The notes below the pieces were generated by a model. It worked only from the letters and a program-made list of their open reading frames with translations, was not told the origin of the DNA and made no database searches. A stretch of DNA of 64,000 nucleotides from Tetrahymena thermophila SB210 (lineage: Eukaryota; Ciliophora; Oligohymenophorea; Hymenostomatida; Tetrahymenidae). Position 1 is the stretch's first letter, and each line of letters opens with the position of its first letter. Below are positions 40,437-54,700 of the stretch, piece by piece. The stretch is from the NCBI RefSeq assembly GCF_000189635.1, contig NW_002476212.1, forward strand, positions 248,001 through 312,000, read 5' to 3'. Made by a program: the position numbers and the translations under genes.

Positions 40437-41497
40437 AATAGAAAAAAAATTTTAAAAGTCTTCACAAAAATAAAGTAAAGAAAATAGAAAAATTAAGGAA
40501 CAAAAAAACAAATAGTGATAATTAGAATGTAAATAAGATATTTAAGTTTAATAAAAAAAGAAAAAGATACATTATAATGATTCATTAACTTACCAATTCT
40601 TATTCTGAAAACTAACAAATATAAAATAAATAAACTTAAAATGAAAAAATTAAATAAATAAATATAAATAATAAATTATTATTTTTGTAAAATAATATTT
40701 AAATAATCCTAGCTATATATCAATTAAATATATTATATAAAAATTAATAATACTAATTAATTCTTATAATCAAGATTTACTTACACCAATTAAAATTTAC
40801 TAATACAAAAAGTTCTATATACATTTAAAACGAAATTTTATAAATATCTATTGATTCTTTACAAAATAACTTCTTTTTTAACAAAAATTTATTTAAAATA
40901 TTTTGTTCCTAACATTTTGTATCTTAAACATCAATATAAAATTTAAATATCAAAAATATTTCTAAAATAATTTAATTCTTTGTGCTTAATATAATATTCT
41001 TCAGACCACATAAAGTTTCTCAACTTAAAAGCTAGCTAGCTCTTTTAATTTATTTAAAAGGTAAAAATTATTTTTAAATTATTCTAAATAATTTTTTATA
41101 AAATAAATCTAATTTAAAAGGATTTCATTTTTATGTATTTTAAAACATTCATTTTATAAAATCTATTGTTTGTAACCAGATTTTGACTTTAAATGAATTT
41201 GATTAAGCTCTCTGTTGATAAGATTAGAAATTATAATCAACTAAATAAAATAACTTTATTTTATTTAAATTATGAGTTGTGAGAACTATCAATGAATTTA
41301 TATGATTAATTCTAATTTTAGAATTAATTATCCTGTAAAAATTTGATTATAATAAAAATTTAATAATGTTTAAGATACTTTAAAGATACACTGAAATTGA
41401 TTAATAAGGGTATTCGTTATAAATAATCAAATTTTTTCTATCCACATAAATTAATTTATTAAATCCAAAAATTAATTCTACAAATATACAAAAAATA
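40437..41497. other. Intergenic, AT-rich
   Basis: No coding character or RNA gene was recognised. Confidence 0.6.
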
Positions 41498-44400
41498 ATG
41501 AAATAAAGCGATTTAGAATTTTAAGAGGACTCTCCTCAATTGAAACAAAAGCAGGAGTAAACGGAAAATGATGCATCTACTTTGCAGACAATAATTGCTG
41601 GAAACTCTAGTAGCCCTGATAAGGTTCTGAGATAGAAGATTTCTCAACTCTCAGAAGGCAAGTCTAGACCTAAATTCAATCGAATCAGCTTTTAAAAATG
41701 CGAAAATTTTGATGAAGATGTGGTTGATCCTAAAAAAATTGTAAAGAGCTCAAATAAAGGTTTGCGCTTGAGACAGATAATAAATGGTTTGTTTTAAACA
41801 TCAATTATAATCTTTAACTGTTTTTATACCAAAAATGGCGAATATATCTATGCCACCTTTGGCTTCGTTTTAGGATGCTTATCTTAGTGGCTGTTGATGG
41901 ACATTCATTTGGATAAATTCACAATCCAGCAAATTAAGAAGCTCTAAAAATAAAGGGTCACTCAATCTAATTCTCCTAGGAAGAAAGAAAATAAAAAAAT
42001 AAATTCAATAAAAGTAATAAATCGAAAAGCTTCAAAGAACTCATCTTTGAATTAAAGTAAATTATCCAATAATATAAAAGCACTTACTGACAATCAAAAA
42101 AAGACTGACTTAATTGAAATTTGCCAAATTTAACAAATGAAGAGAGATTCTTATTTAAATATTAAGCAAGTAGAAGATATCTAAAATAATAAAGATAACT
42201 CTTTAAATAAAAATCAAAGTCATTCTCTTAACAAACAATGTAATTCAATAATTTAATAGAACACTTCTTTTTAACACAACAGAAGAGCTACTTCTATTAT
42301 GGGAATTTCAGATAATTAAAAGCTAAAATAAAGTAGAGGAAGTTCTTAGCAATAAAGTCCAAAAAATATGCATGATAACTCTAATATCATCTCAAATTTA
42401 ATGTAGCTAAACGCCAAGCAAAAAGAGTAAACAATCTTGTATGAGAAGAGAAGATCTAAAATACTTTAAAGAAAATCAACAGCTCTTACAAACAATGACT
42501 TCATTAACTAAAAATAACAAAAGCCTATATAAATAAACTCTTAAAGCAATTAAGATATTACTTTTAATGCAATCGAAAAGGACTAAGAAAATAATAACAG
42601 ATCAATTAAAACTTAAAAATAAATGAAGTCAAGAAGATAATCTATAAAAATTTAAACAAAAACTTCTATAAAAAGTAAAAAATAAGGCAAATCATAAAAA
42701 AAAAATTATTAAAATGATGAGATGGCAGTGCTAAAAAAAGCTAACTGGTGTTAAATGTTTCATCAATTGAATTATTAATGGATTTAATATTTAATCAATT
42801 TACTACCTTTAATTACTATGGCTGTTAGGGATTAAGACACTCTAAGAAATTTACTTCTTTTATAATTTTTAAGAGGAATATTTATCATAGATGCTTTTAT
42901 TTCATACTAACAAGTAGAACTCACTCACTAATATACTGAGTATGTAAGAAGATACCTAAATCTAAATCCATTTAAATTTGTCACTGTATATTTAATATTG
43001 TTAATTATATTATCTTCATATATATATTATGTCATAGAGGACTTTACCACGCTTTGGGATAGCATTTGGAACATTATTGTCAGTATAACAACAATTGGCT
43101 ATGGCGATATTGTTCCTTAAACTAATGCTGGAAGAGCCTTGATCATTATTGTTACAAATATTTCAGTCGTTTTCCTATCTTTCATAACTTCTTTCATTTA
43201 GAACACGCAAGAATTCACAAAAGAGTAGCAATAATCATTTGATAAAATTATCAGAGATCTAAAAGAAAAAAAGATAAAGATGTAAAGTATTTTTGTCATC
43301 AAATACTTTTTTCATTATCATCTTCCTCCTTGTTAAGAAATCATACATAAAATAAAGAGCAATAAATCTTTTGTAAAATTAGATCTCAAATAAAATTATT
43401 AATTAGAATACCAATACGCATACATTCCTTCTTTGCCAATTCCAAATATAAATATTGAAGAGAGTAAAGAATAATAAAATATGATCAATTCTGGGTAAAA
43501 AGCTGAAAATGCAATTAATTAATTGTAAGAATTTAAAAATATTGAGAAAAGCAATGAATAAAAAAAGGATGTTTATTCTTGCGTAGTTTAAATTGAGGGA
43601 AATGTAAACAGCGGAGCTAATCAAACCAATAATAAATAATTGATAGAAATACAAATATTACAATAACAATAAAAAGAAAAAAAAAAATATTATATGAGTA
43701 AAATAAGAAAATATTTGGAAGAAAAAAAGAAATAAGATCACTCGTTTTTGAATAAAGTAAAACAAAAATATATGGAAATTGACAGATTAATTAGAGCAAA
43801 GGATAATAATTTTTATTTAATGGAAAATAAAATACTACCACAAACAAAAACGAACACAAATTAGTTCACTTAAAGAGGATCGATTCTTGGTGAAAATTCA
43901 CCAATGAATATTTAAAAAATAATAAGAGTATAGAATATTTTAGGTAATTAAAACTATCACTTTTCAACATTTGAAGACTAAAATAAATTGGTTAGCTAGA
44001 TAAAAACCTTTTAAGATTAAAATAAATTGATTTTAAAAACAATAGAAGAAATTAAAAATCAGTAGTATTAATAAGAAGTAAAATAAAATGAAGACAGCAG
44101 TGATAGTTATGAGTTATCATCTAATAATACTAACTGCAAGCATGCCAATAAAATTATCAGTCAAAGTAATTCTGTTATTCCAGAAACACCAAAGTAAATG
44201 CAAATAAACATTCCCTCTAATTATAAAACTATGACTTTTCAAGCTGGGACGTATCGCAGCATAAATACTTGCGAAACTCCTGTGAATAACACCAGAAGAA
44301 TCCCTTAGCCATTCAACTCAAAATTATGTATTGAAGATGACTCTTCTAATAATTTATCAAGGCTATAAACCTGTAAAGGTGATGCTGACCCTAACACAAT

Positions 44401-45310
44401 TGAAAGTAGTTAATAGATAAACACCTTGATTATATTTAATTAAAGCTCCGAAAATATATAAAGTAGCAAAAATTTTAAATCACAAAACTAAGTATGTAAG
44501 TTCAGTAGCTGCTCAGACTTAGATGGTACTTCTATAGTTACAACTAAAATCAAATATAATAAAAATTGTATCAAAGATCTCGATTAATAATAAGTTACAA
44601 ACAACACAGTAAATGATTAAAAGAACACATTTAAAAAAAACAAAAATAAAAAACAAGAAAATGAAAAAGAAGATGAAGATGAGGATGATTTTTCTGAAAA
44701 TCAATCTGAATTCTCATAAGCTAATAAACAAATGGTTAATTAATTGGTTAAAGTTAATAAAAATGGATAAAATAAAAAAAATTCTATTTATTAGGAACAG
44801 TCGTTAAAAGATAATTGCAAATAAGAGCCAGATATTTTTCATGTATAGAATCTTGATAATAGTGACATTTGTAGTAATAGCCAGATAACTTAAAATTAAA
44901 TAAGCGCACCTCCATCATCTTTACCTTTAGCTAAGTTTTTGAAGAAAAATTTACAGTAAAACAAATTAAGTTGTGAAGAATTTGATAATCAGTTTGAATA
45001 AGAAGATGAAGAATAATAATCTAACAAGACAGAAGCTCACAGTTAAAACCAAAAGGTAGATAGTAGCAAAGGAAAAATGCATTAAAACAGTATTATACCA
45101 GGCTTTACAGATAAGTATCTAAAAAGTAATCCTAAATTTTTATAAGATGTTAACTACTCAAACGACTGCAAAGTCCCTAAGATTACCAAGATAAGGTAAT
45201 TCAGTTTGGATTTACCAGTCTTTTAATAAGGTGAAAAATTTATCCTATTTAATAATAACTAGTAAAGTTTAGCAGAAGAATCAAATCTAAAATAAGAAGA
45301 GGAAATTTGA
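41498..45310 (+). CDS. SK-like potassium channel
   Basis: A single exon of 1270 residues, ATG at 41498 and TGA at 45308. Known: SK channels are voltage-independent potassium channels gated by calcium through calmodulin bound just after S6. Seen: two hydrophobic segments at about 94-112 and 119-138 (S1, S2), then a ~275-residue polar insert. S3/S4-like segments follow (LLLLQFLRGIFIIDAFIS), with only a few basic residues. S5 is around 491-513, the pore helix and filter TTIGYGDIVP at about 531-540, and S6 follows. The stretch after S6 (FTKEQQQSFDKIIRDLKEKKIK) is helical and basic, in the position of the calmodulin-binding domain. The remaining ~650 residues are disordered, Q/N/S-rich and partly acidic, with a coiled-coil-like part near 43650-43800. 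GYGD predicts potassium selectivity. Calcium gating is inference from overall similarity. Confidence 0.8.
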
Positions 45311-46123
45311 TGTAACCATAATAATAAATAAATAAGAAATTTTATTTTATTTTGCTAAATAAATATTTATATATAACATAGTCGTTTAAACTTTAATGCT
45401 TTTTTGTCAAAACATTTTATTTTCTGCTTCTATTCAAATTTTAATTTTAATTCAATCATAAAAATTGTTTTATTTTATTCTTACATTTGTTTCTATTTTG
45501 ATTTTGTAACATTCTTAAAAAATTAAGAATTACCTTGAATAGTCTATTGAGTTGCAAAATAATAGACTAAACTGATTGATCAATCTATTATATCAAATTA
45601 GTATCTTTGTTGTAACAAATATTTACTCCAAAATTTAAATATACTATCTAATTTGAATACTTTTTTAATATTTTATAAACAATGAATAACCTTTTCTTAT
45701 ATGATGAAAATTTTGTGAGTATTTTGAATATCTTTCAATCTATAAACTATGGTATATTAATAATAGATTTTACTATTAGAATTTAAATCTGCTTGCTTTT
45801 AGATATAATTAAAATTAAAAAAATTAATTTAAAAGTTTGATTAAGATAAAGTAAATATTTATGATTAGAGATAGAAAATTACAAATTATAAAGAATAGCA
45901 AATAGTAATTATCCATCGAATTTTGATTTCTGTTATTAAAATAATTTTTTATAAGTTAATTAAAGCTTTTCTTGTGAATTTATTATATTTCATTGATAAA
46001 TAATAATATCAATTATTAATATTTAAACAAGAGTTTATCAATAGTATTTTTATTTGTCAAGTTTATAAATAAGTCAATCAAATCAGCAATTTTTATTTTT
46101 TAAAGACCCGTCATATAATTAAA
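45311..46123. other. Intergenic, AT-rich, with a hairpin
   Basis: No coding character was seen. It contains an inverted repeat and a palindrome at 45540-45585, listed separately. Confidence 0.6.
45540..45585. repeat. Hairpin plus adjacent palindrome
   Basis: TAGTCTATT (45540-45548) and its exact complement AATAGACTA (45561-45569) form a 9-bp stem with a 12-nt loop. Five bases later comes the perfect 12-bp palindrome GATTGATCAATC (45574-45585). It lies about 230 bp past the stop of the SK-like gene. It could be a 3'-end RNA structure, a protein-binding site or chance. Confidence 0.6.
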
Positions 46124-48103
46124 ATGGCAATTAAAAAAGTAACTAACGCAGAAAATGATTATTTTCATAAAGAAAATAAAGGTTGGGAGTCTTTGGTTAG
46201 AACTTTTTAAAATTCTGTGAATAGAAATATAATTTCATATTTAATGGTACAAATATTATTTCATTAATTATCTCATTTGTTATATTATCATTTCATTTTT
46301 CAGTAAAAAATATCACTTTAAAAATAATAAAAACTAAAAGCAAAAAAATAATTCAATTGATGAATATTGTACCATTTAGCAGTATCACTAAAACATGATT
46401 TAAGATGTAAATCTATTTTATTTTTCATTTAATTCTAATTACTAAAAATAATTAAATTTATAATATTTAGAAAGAAAATGGATTTAAATTAAATTTTGAT
46501 AAGGAGTAAAGTTTAATATGTAATTAAAGCCTTAAAGTTAAGCTGGAAAAGAAAAGTAATGCTCTTTAGCCTCTTTGTCTAATGGTATACTGAAAAATAT
46601 CGCATATATTTAAACAAATTATTACTAAAAAAAGTGGTTGAATAATGGAAAAAGTATTGCAGTGGGATATACTAAGGCAAAGACTACAAACACAAGCAAT
46701 CATTAACTAAAGGGAGATATTAACATCATTAATTTTTATAAGCCTTAGCAGCGTCAAAGGTTCTTTAAAGATGTAAAAATTTAAACATGTTAGAATATAA
46801 ATATTATTACAAAAAACACTTAATAATTTAAGCAAAAATAAATATTTATGTTTATTTTAATTTAGATATAAGGTCTAGGTAGTATGAAGCTATTAAATAA
46901 TGGAAAGCATATAGTTGTAGGTGATAAAGTTGGAGATATTTACTTTCTAGATTATATTTTGAACAACCTAAAAAATTAAATGGAAGATAAAAAAAGTATG
47001 GAGGATAAATCTGATGAGTAGAAGCGTATTTCTACTAAAGTTCAAGATTTAGTAGACATATCGTAATTATAATTTTAATTTTTTTTGCCTAATAGATTAA
47101 TAATTTAAATAATATATTTCTATATATAGACCATCCCCAACAGATGTAAAACTAGCTATTGCTGGAGGAAAACAGATTAGCATTTTGGATATTCAAAAAG
47201 AAATAGAAGAAATACAGTTAGAAAGTATGTTTTTAAATTAATATTAAGTATTAATTTCCTTTACAATTTTTTCAAGATAAAACCAAGGAAATTACCTCCT
47301 GTGAATGGAATCCATAAAAGGCACTGATTATTAGTACTGATGACTCTAAAGTTAGGTTATGGGATCCTAGAGATGCATAAAATATAGCCGAATTGTATTT
47401 TTTTAAATTGTTTTATATTTATAAAGAAATAAATAAATAAAAATAGGAGCGCCCATAACCAGCCAGTAACAGTGGGTAAATGGCACCCCAACGGATATAA
47501 TTTTTTGACAGGGTAAATATATATTTATCATTCAAAATTAAATAAATATCTTCATTATTAAAAAATTAAAAGTGGTAAAGACAGAGCTATAAAGTTATTT
47601 GACATTAGAAACTTATCTTAACCTGTGAATACTTTTTGTAGTGATGGAGAAATTACTTGCTTGAAGTGGCATCCAATTTAATCACATATTTTTGTAAGTG
47701 GTGATAGTAATGGAAATGTTTTGCACTTTTAAACAGGGTAAATTATTTGATAAATCCTAAATACTTAAATAAGCTATTTAAATTTTTTAACATAGAGAAT
47801 AAAGTCCTATAGATTAACAATATTCAGATGATAAAATTATCGACATAGATTATCATCCTTTAGGTATTTAAAAAAACTCTAATTTAATTTTAAGCTTCAC
47901 TTTTAAAAAAAGGTAATGTCATGTGCTTTATTGATTAAAAGAAACAATTAAAGGTAAAAAATATTTTATTATTTAACTTTTTTATTATTAAAATGAGTAA
48001 TTTTGTTGATTCATTTTGTATTTATTTGATTAAATTCATTTATTAATTTAATTTTTTTTGAATTAAATAGTTTTATTCTAGAGATCCACCAAAAGAGTTT
48101 TGA
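46124..48103 (+). CDS. WD40-repeat protein
   Basis: Model of 410 residues in eleven exons; introns 46247-46340, 46407-46511, 46773-46865, 47063-47129, 47225-47276, 47395-47446, 47513-47572, 47738-47795, 47864-47912 and 47954-48070. Seen: repeated WD blades, for example SCEWNPQKALIIS with VRLWDPRD, then GKWHPNGYNFLTGSKDRAIKLFDIR, then CLKWHPIQSHIFVSGDSNG; further blades before and after are weaker. The protein ends soon after the last blade (FYSRDPPKEF). Known: such beta-propellers are interaction platforms. The WHP-type blades recall the polyadenylation factor Pfs2/WDR33, but I cannot assign that family. It is the most intron-rich gene here, with introns as short as 49 nt. The second intron's acceptor is uncertain: the obvious AG at 46470 leads into a TGA, so I used 46511. 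A PP2A/COMPASS-type WD protein is equally possible. Confidence 0.75.
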
Positions 48104-48773
48104 ATTGAATTCTAAAAAATATTTTAAATTTAAATAAAATAAATAATAAATATTTATAAATTAATTAATATAAATGTATTTGTTTGTATGAGTGTCTGAT
48201 AATTCTTTGTTATAAAAATGTATTGATTGATTTCAAAAAAATAATCAATATAAATTTGTTATATTCATTTAATACTTTGCTTGCATTATTTACTAAAAAA
48301 GTTAGTCTAATTAATTAAATTGTAGAATACTGTTTGATTTGTTAATATTTTTGAATTTAAAAAGAATTTTAACAAACAAAAAGGAAAACAAACAAAAAAT
48401 TATTCATTCAATTAGGATCTAAATCAAATATATATTGCAAACAAGAAGTAATTAAATAAACAGCCAATCAAAAAATATCTGAAATCAAAAGATAATTATA
48501 AAGTAATTAATATTTAATAAATTGATTTCAAATATAAACTATAACAAATAAACAAACAAATACTATTAGCTACTTACTTATTATATCTTTAGCAGTAAAC
48601 AAAACATTTTAGCAAGTTTTCTAGGAAGTAAAATAATTGAGGTTTGATAAATAATTATTCATTAAAATAGATAGATAGCTATGAAAAATAATGTAAATTT
48701 GAATTGCGTTTCCATTTTTTTTTTTTGAGGACTGTTGTGTTTGATTTGATTATTTAACAATTACAGTTTTCAT
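48104..48773. other. Intergenic, AT-rich
   Basis: No coding character or RNA gene was recognised. Confidence 0.6.
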
Positions 48774-51700
48774 ATGGCAAGTAATTATTTAAGTTTTAAT
48801 GCGTTCTTCAAAAATAAATAGGTTACAACGTCCTCTTAGTAGCTTTTAAATTGGATAAAAAGCTTAAATGGATAAAATTGCAAATAGGTATAATCCTTTT
48901 TGGATTTGAGAAGTGGTAATTTTTTTAATAATCTTAATAAATTCATAAAATATTTGAAAATAAAAAACAAATTATTTAAAGCAAAATATTAAATTATACT
49001 CAATTTCTATAAAGAAGTATATTTGATCATTATTTAGATGCAATTGTACTTGTTTAAATTTGATTAATTGTATTTAAAATGTTTAGGTATTGTATTAGGT
49101 GAGATTGTCTCAGAAATATATTAGTAGAGTCAAATACTTTAGGAATTAAATTATCATAATTTAGTAAATCCCAATAACTGTATTGCTAATTTGAATAACA
49201 TTATTTGCGAAATCAAATGTTAGTGTAATAAAAATGGCGTGCAATTTCCAACTCATTTACAAGGGATTACACCTGCTCATTTATACGAGGTCATTTACAA
49301 GATTATTTTAATTGACAAAATTTATAATTCTAAACTTCAAATATTTAAAATAAAATACTAAATATCTTAATTTTTAATAAATTAACAGGAATAAGAGTCT
49401 ATTCAAACTTTTTGTGAATGGTTGTTTTTATAGAAAAAGCTAATGTAGATGAGGATTAATGGAACTTTTTAGAATTAGTAAAAAAACAGTATCAAAAGAC
49501 CTCCAATGTCCAAACAGAATTAGATTTAATAAAATAAGAAATTTAACTGCGAAGATGATGATTAAGTTTTGGATCAAAATCCTATTTTGATGACATTTCA
49601 ACCACATTAATAAATTGGATTTGGCAAGAGTTTAGTTGAATAGTCTCATAACTCTATCTAGCAATCCAATTAAAAAGTTTAATAAACTGATCAAGATGAA
49701 CTTAATAATAGACATTTTTCTTCTAGAAGCAGCGAACCCGAGCTATTTTATGCATCAGACTTAAACTTTGTTCATGAAAATAATCATTTTGAAAGCTTTA
49801 ATGATGAATAGTTTAATAAATAGAGTACCCTTAAGCAATCTTTAGAAAATAGTTACCAAGTCCTACGCCCTTCGTCACCATATTAAACAGGCTCTTTTAA
49901 ATAAAAATAATAAAATGCATTTGGTGCTTAAAAAGTAGTTTAATTTGATTAAGATGCTTCTTTTTAAAAATAAAATGAATCTGATTAATTTGCAGATAGT
50001 AAAAAAATGGCTAATAATTATTTTCCTTTTTCTTAGAGTTCATCTGCTTAATCGTCAGCCATTAAAGGCAAGGCAGAAAAATCATCTTAGCCTCTTTAGT
50101 AATAAGACTTAGCAAACTCTTTTGATTCTTCAAAAAATGTGATGAAAGTTTCTCATTACTTGAATGACACAAAGAACAATAAAGTAAATAATAGTAACTT
50201 ATAAGCAAATTAGCTTAATGAAGAATCATTAAGCAAAAACAATTAATCTATACAAAGTAAAAACAATCAATCTATACAAAGCAAAAAAGGCTATGAACAG
50301 TAAGAAAATAATCAAAGGTAATCAAACCTATAGTTACCTCCTTAGCCTAACTCTTCAAAGCCTGTAAAATCTGTAAAACCTAACTAAAATCATCATTAGC
50401 ACTCAAACTCTTTCAATCTCCAATCAAACTAAACAGCCAACACAAGTATTTATAGCGTTTAAAGCAGCTCTGCTTAAAAGTGCTCTAATATAGAAACATC
50501 TGACAAAAGTAAGATATAAAGCTAAAAAAAAGAAGTTTAAAAAATTAGTGCAAATTTTTCTGTAAATTAATCTTCTGGGTATCTAAATGGTTCTTTTGGA
50601 GCTGCTCAGGGTGGAATAATGAATTCTCAATCTAAAGAGAAATTAAAAAGAGAAATTGAGTAATTAGATTTAAGTATAAAGGAAGAATAAATCAATACAT
50701 AGGGAACTAACAGAATAAGCAATAAAGCTAAATAATAAGTTTTATAATAATAACCTAATTAAAATACAATTATTAATTCATAATCTTAAAATTAATAAAA
50801 TTTTAACAAAAACATACCTAATTCTGCAAGCTCCAGACTTTCTTATTAGAGTAATAAAATTACTCAGGAATAAACATCAAATAGAAACGAAAATAGCAGC
50901 TAGTAATTGTCTAAAAATAGATCAAATTAAAGTCTAGTAGAGCCTACTTAATATCCTAATTTACCTGTGCAAAAACCATAAAATCTCAAAAAATAATAAG
51001 GGAGTTTAGGAGGTAATTAATACGTCTCTTCTGGTAGCAATAATAGCAATACTAATAGCAGAATGCGTTCTTATTCACACTAATAATCTACTTCTAATAA
51101 CAGCGAATCAGCAGCTAATTCTGAAATATTTTCATGTAGCAATAATAATAATAATAATTAAAATGAACATTAAACTAGCTTAAATTAATAGAATAAAGAC
51201 AAGGTAAAACCATTACAAATATTTGAATGTAATGATCAACAAAAAGAAAGATGCCTCAAGTGGCTTTATGATATATGTTTAATCAAAAAAGATATCAAGG
51301 ATATCAAAGAAAAACTACCTAAAGTATGTAAGAACGGCGTAATCTTTTTAGACATAATCAATCGTATTTAAGGAAAAGGAGATACTATAACAGGAATAAA
51401 TAGAAATACAAAGAACATGTCGCAAATCAGAGCTAATTATACCAAATTATTCTATTATTTGAGAAAATTTGAGAAAATGAATCCTAGGTACTTATTTAAT
51501 TCTGAAGAATATCTAATGGAAGGCAATAGTGACATATTTTGGGGACTTCTTGATGATATATGGCATCTTTTCCACAGTAAGCAATCACCTTTTGATAAAA
51601 GATCTGAATCCTATGCTCTTAAAAATTAGAAGAATTAGTAAAAAGAAGGAATTTCATAAATAAGCTAACCAGACAAAATAAAAAATTAGTAAGACAACTA

Positions 51701-54700
51701 TAATTAAATACTATTTAATAATAGTAATACTAAGTCAGGAAATAAATTAAGCTAGAATTTTAATGAGGATTAAAGCAGTGTATTTAACGTAAATAATAAC
51801 CCTAGCAGCTGTAGCGCTAGGATTGTTAAAACTCTTCCTAATGATTCTGAAACAGGCTCTCTATTTAACAAGAAAGTAAATGGAATGAATGATCTAAGAT
51901 AGAATGAAGGCCAAAACCCTGTTCTGAAGACATAAGGAAGCTCGAAAAATATGAGTATTAATGGAGGAGGCTTTAGTTAAAATTAATAAAATGTATTTAC
52001 ACCTAAATATAAATAGTAAAGAAATGGAAACAGCTAACAAAGTCCTATACCTTCTCCAAAGAGTATTTAGAATATGAACTATGATAATTTAAGCTAAAAA
52101 GTTGTTCTAACAAGATAAAATACAAGTAGCAATCTTAATTAATCTTACACAAGCCAAAGGAAATCTTTGACAAATCTGAATGCGAACAATTCCTCTTATA
52201 AAAAATTAAGTAACTACAAAGACATTCACACACAAAGATAAACAAATGTAATTATAATATATTATTTTATTCTCTTTTTTTTGACAGATCAGTTTAATTT
52301 ATTTTAAGTTTAAATGTTAATTTATATAAAATATTTATTTAGGCAGTCATTTAATTTAATACTCCGACAAGAAGATGCTTGAGTAGAAGAACTTCTAGAG
52401 ATTTTATAATAAATCAATCATAAAGTCCTTCAGTTTCAAGATAAAGAATCAATACAGTTCACACATTTAATCATAATAGTGTGAATTACTCCCATTAAAA
52501 TAATAATAACAATTCTTTCTTGAAATTTAATAGCTAAAGCAAACTAAATTAAAATAATAATTCTTTTCATACTGCATTTAGTCCATGCACAAATAGGACT
52601 CCATCTAAAGGAATAAATGGATTCGGGTTTAATTAAAATACTCCAAAAGTAATTGCTATTACTCTTGAAATGGAAATTCAAACTAATTAATTCTTAAATA
52701 AGCTCGGTTTTAATTAATATATTGTCAAGAAAGATAAACATCTCTTTGAAGATCCTTTAAGAAACGGTACTTTGCTATGCAAATTAGTAGAAAAACTGAA
52801 TCAAAGAGTTGATAGGTACTTTGCTAAACCTAAAAATATTGAGGAGTGTCGTTTTAACATAGAGTCTGCTTTGCAGCCTTTAAGATCTGTGTAAGAGAGT
52901 ATAAATATTCCTTTCTATTTATTATTTAAGACTGAAGAAATTTTGAAAGGCGAGCACGATGCAATATGGGGCTTGCTTTATAATCTAATGAAAAACCAAG
53001 AAAATATAAGGTAAGCTGATCCTTTAACATAAGTTATTGCAGGTGCTAAGAATGAAATTTATCCAGCTAACAATGGATACATAAATGAAGCAAATAAAAA
53101 TAAGAACAACGAAGTTAATGATGAATATAATAAATCCCTATTTGGCGGAGCTGATTAATATAGTCCTGTTTCAGTTAATAGATAAAAAAATGAAGAAGAA
53201 CTTAATTAATATAAAGGTGGACAAATCGACATAACTTAAGATATTCATCTTCCTTACTCAGCAGATTAAATATATAAATTAGAAGCTAGTTTGATTAAGT
53301 GGATTAATTAAAAATGTGGTAAATTGTTTACTAGCTTCTAGCCAATTTATAATTCAATCAGAAATGGAGTACTGCTTTGCTCTCTAATTTCATCCATATT
53401 AAATAGATTAATATCTCCAAGTCATTAATAGCCAACTTCTGACCATAATTGTTTAGCAAATATACAAAAAGCTCTTGTACCTTTGAGAAATATGAAAAAT
53501 ATGGGTTAGAAATTTTTATGGAAGGAGAATTTAATTTTACAACAAAATTAATCAGTTATTCTTGGATTATTAGAAGGTTAATTTTTATTTTATTTAATGA
53601 AACTAAATATTTTTTGCATGAATTTTCTATTTTCAAAACAATTACTGCATTAGAAAATAAAATATATTTTATAAAATTAAACTTTTTAACAAAAAAAATT
53701 AAAAATCAATATTTATAAACACATTAATAATTTACTAAAATAATTAGATTTGAGAAGATACAGTGATGGACTTCCAGCAAGAAAAGGTGATAAATATTTT
53801 GAAGAGGGACCTTACTTTGGATTTTCTTTTAATAAAGAAAATCAATACCCTCCTGCTGCTGCTGCTCCTAGTCAAACGGATAGAAATATGTGCAGCAATA
53901 ATAGCAGCTTTAGGAATTAAAGAACAGTAGGAGATTCTGTTACATTTTGTGAAGATGCTTTTAATATTGGAGGAGAAAGGGTTTAACTAAATAACGAAAA
54001 TAAATTTCAATAAAATTTACTTAGTAAGTTGAATAACTAAAAGCCTTACAGCTTGTTTAAAGAAAGCTTTGAAGAAAGCAACTTTTCTAGCGATAGCTTT
54101 AATTAAAAATTCCCATAAAATTAATTTATAAATAGAGCTTATTAACTCATATAAGAAAATGCATAAAATATATAAAATTCCAACATAAACTAATAAATAA
54201 ACTAAATTGTTTAAAAAGAACTTAACTAACCTCAGCAAAAACCAAAGGGTCTTCTCGATAATTTTTAATAAAAGCAAAAGCAAATCCTTGAAGAGCACAA
54301 TAACCCCTCTATAAACAATATACAATATCCATATTAATAATAAAACCAAAGTATTACTCACTCGAACATTACATTCTAAAAATAATAAAATTTATAATGT
54401 AATTAATTTATCTTAATTCATTCAAATAATAAATTTGAATTTTATTTGTTAAAATATTTTATGAAAAAATTAATTATTTTAATTCTAACTAAAAAATAGA
54501 AGAGTCAGAAAATCAGTCTCCTTCTTCTTTAAATATTTTGAATTGGCTAAACGAGATTGGTTTATAAGATATTTCAAAGTCATTAGATTTAAATTCGCCA
54601 GTAGTACAATCCTTTAAAGATGGGTAAATATTACATTTATTAATTAATTAATTAATATTAATAAATAACTAAAAATTAATCAAATATTTAACTGTGTCAA

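Noticed and set aside
43403-44807. Short minus- and plus-strand frames
   Set aside because: They overlap the C-terminal tail of the SK-like channel in other frames.
54017-54361. Minus-strand open frame of 114 codons, very hydrophobic
   Set aside because: It is the antisense of a Q/N-rich exon of the five-CH gene; antisense of AT-rich Q/N codons always reads as Leu/Ile-rich.
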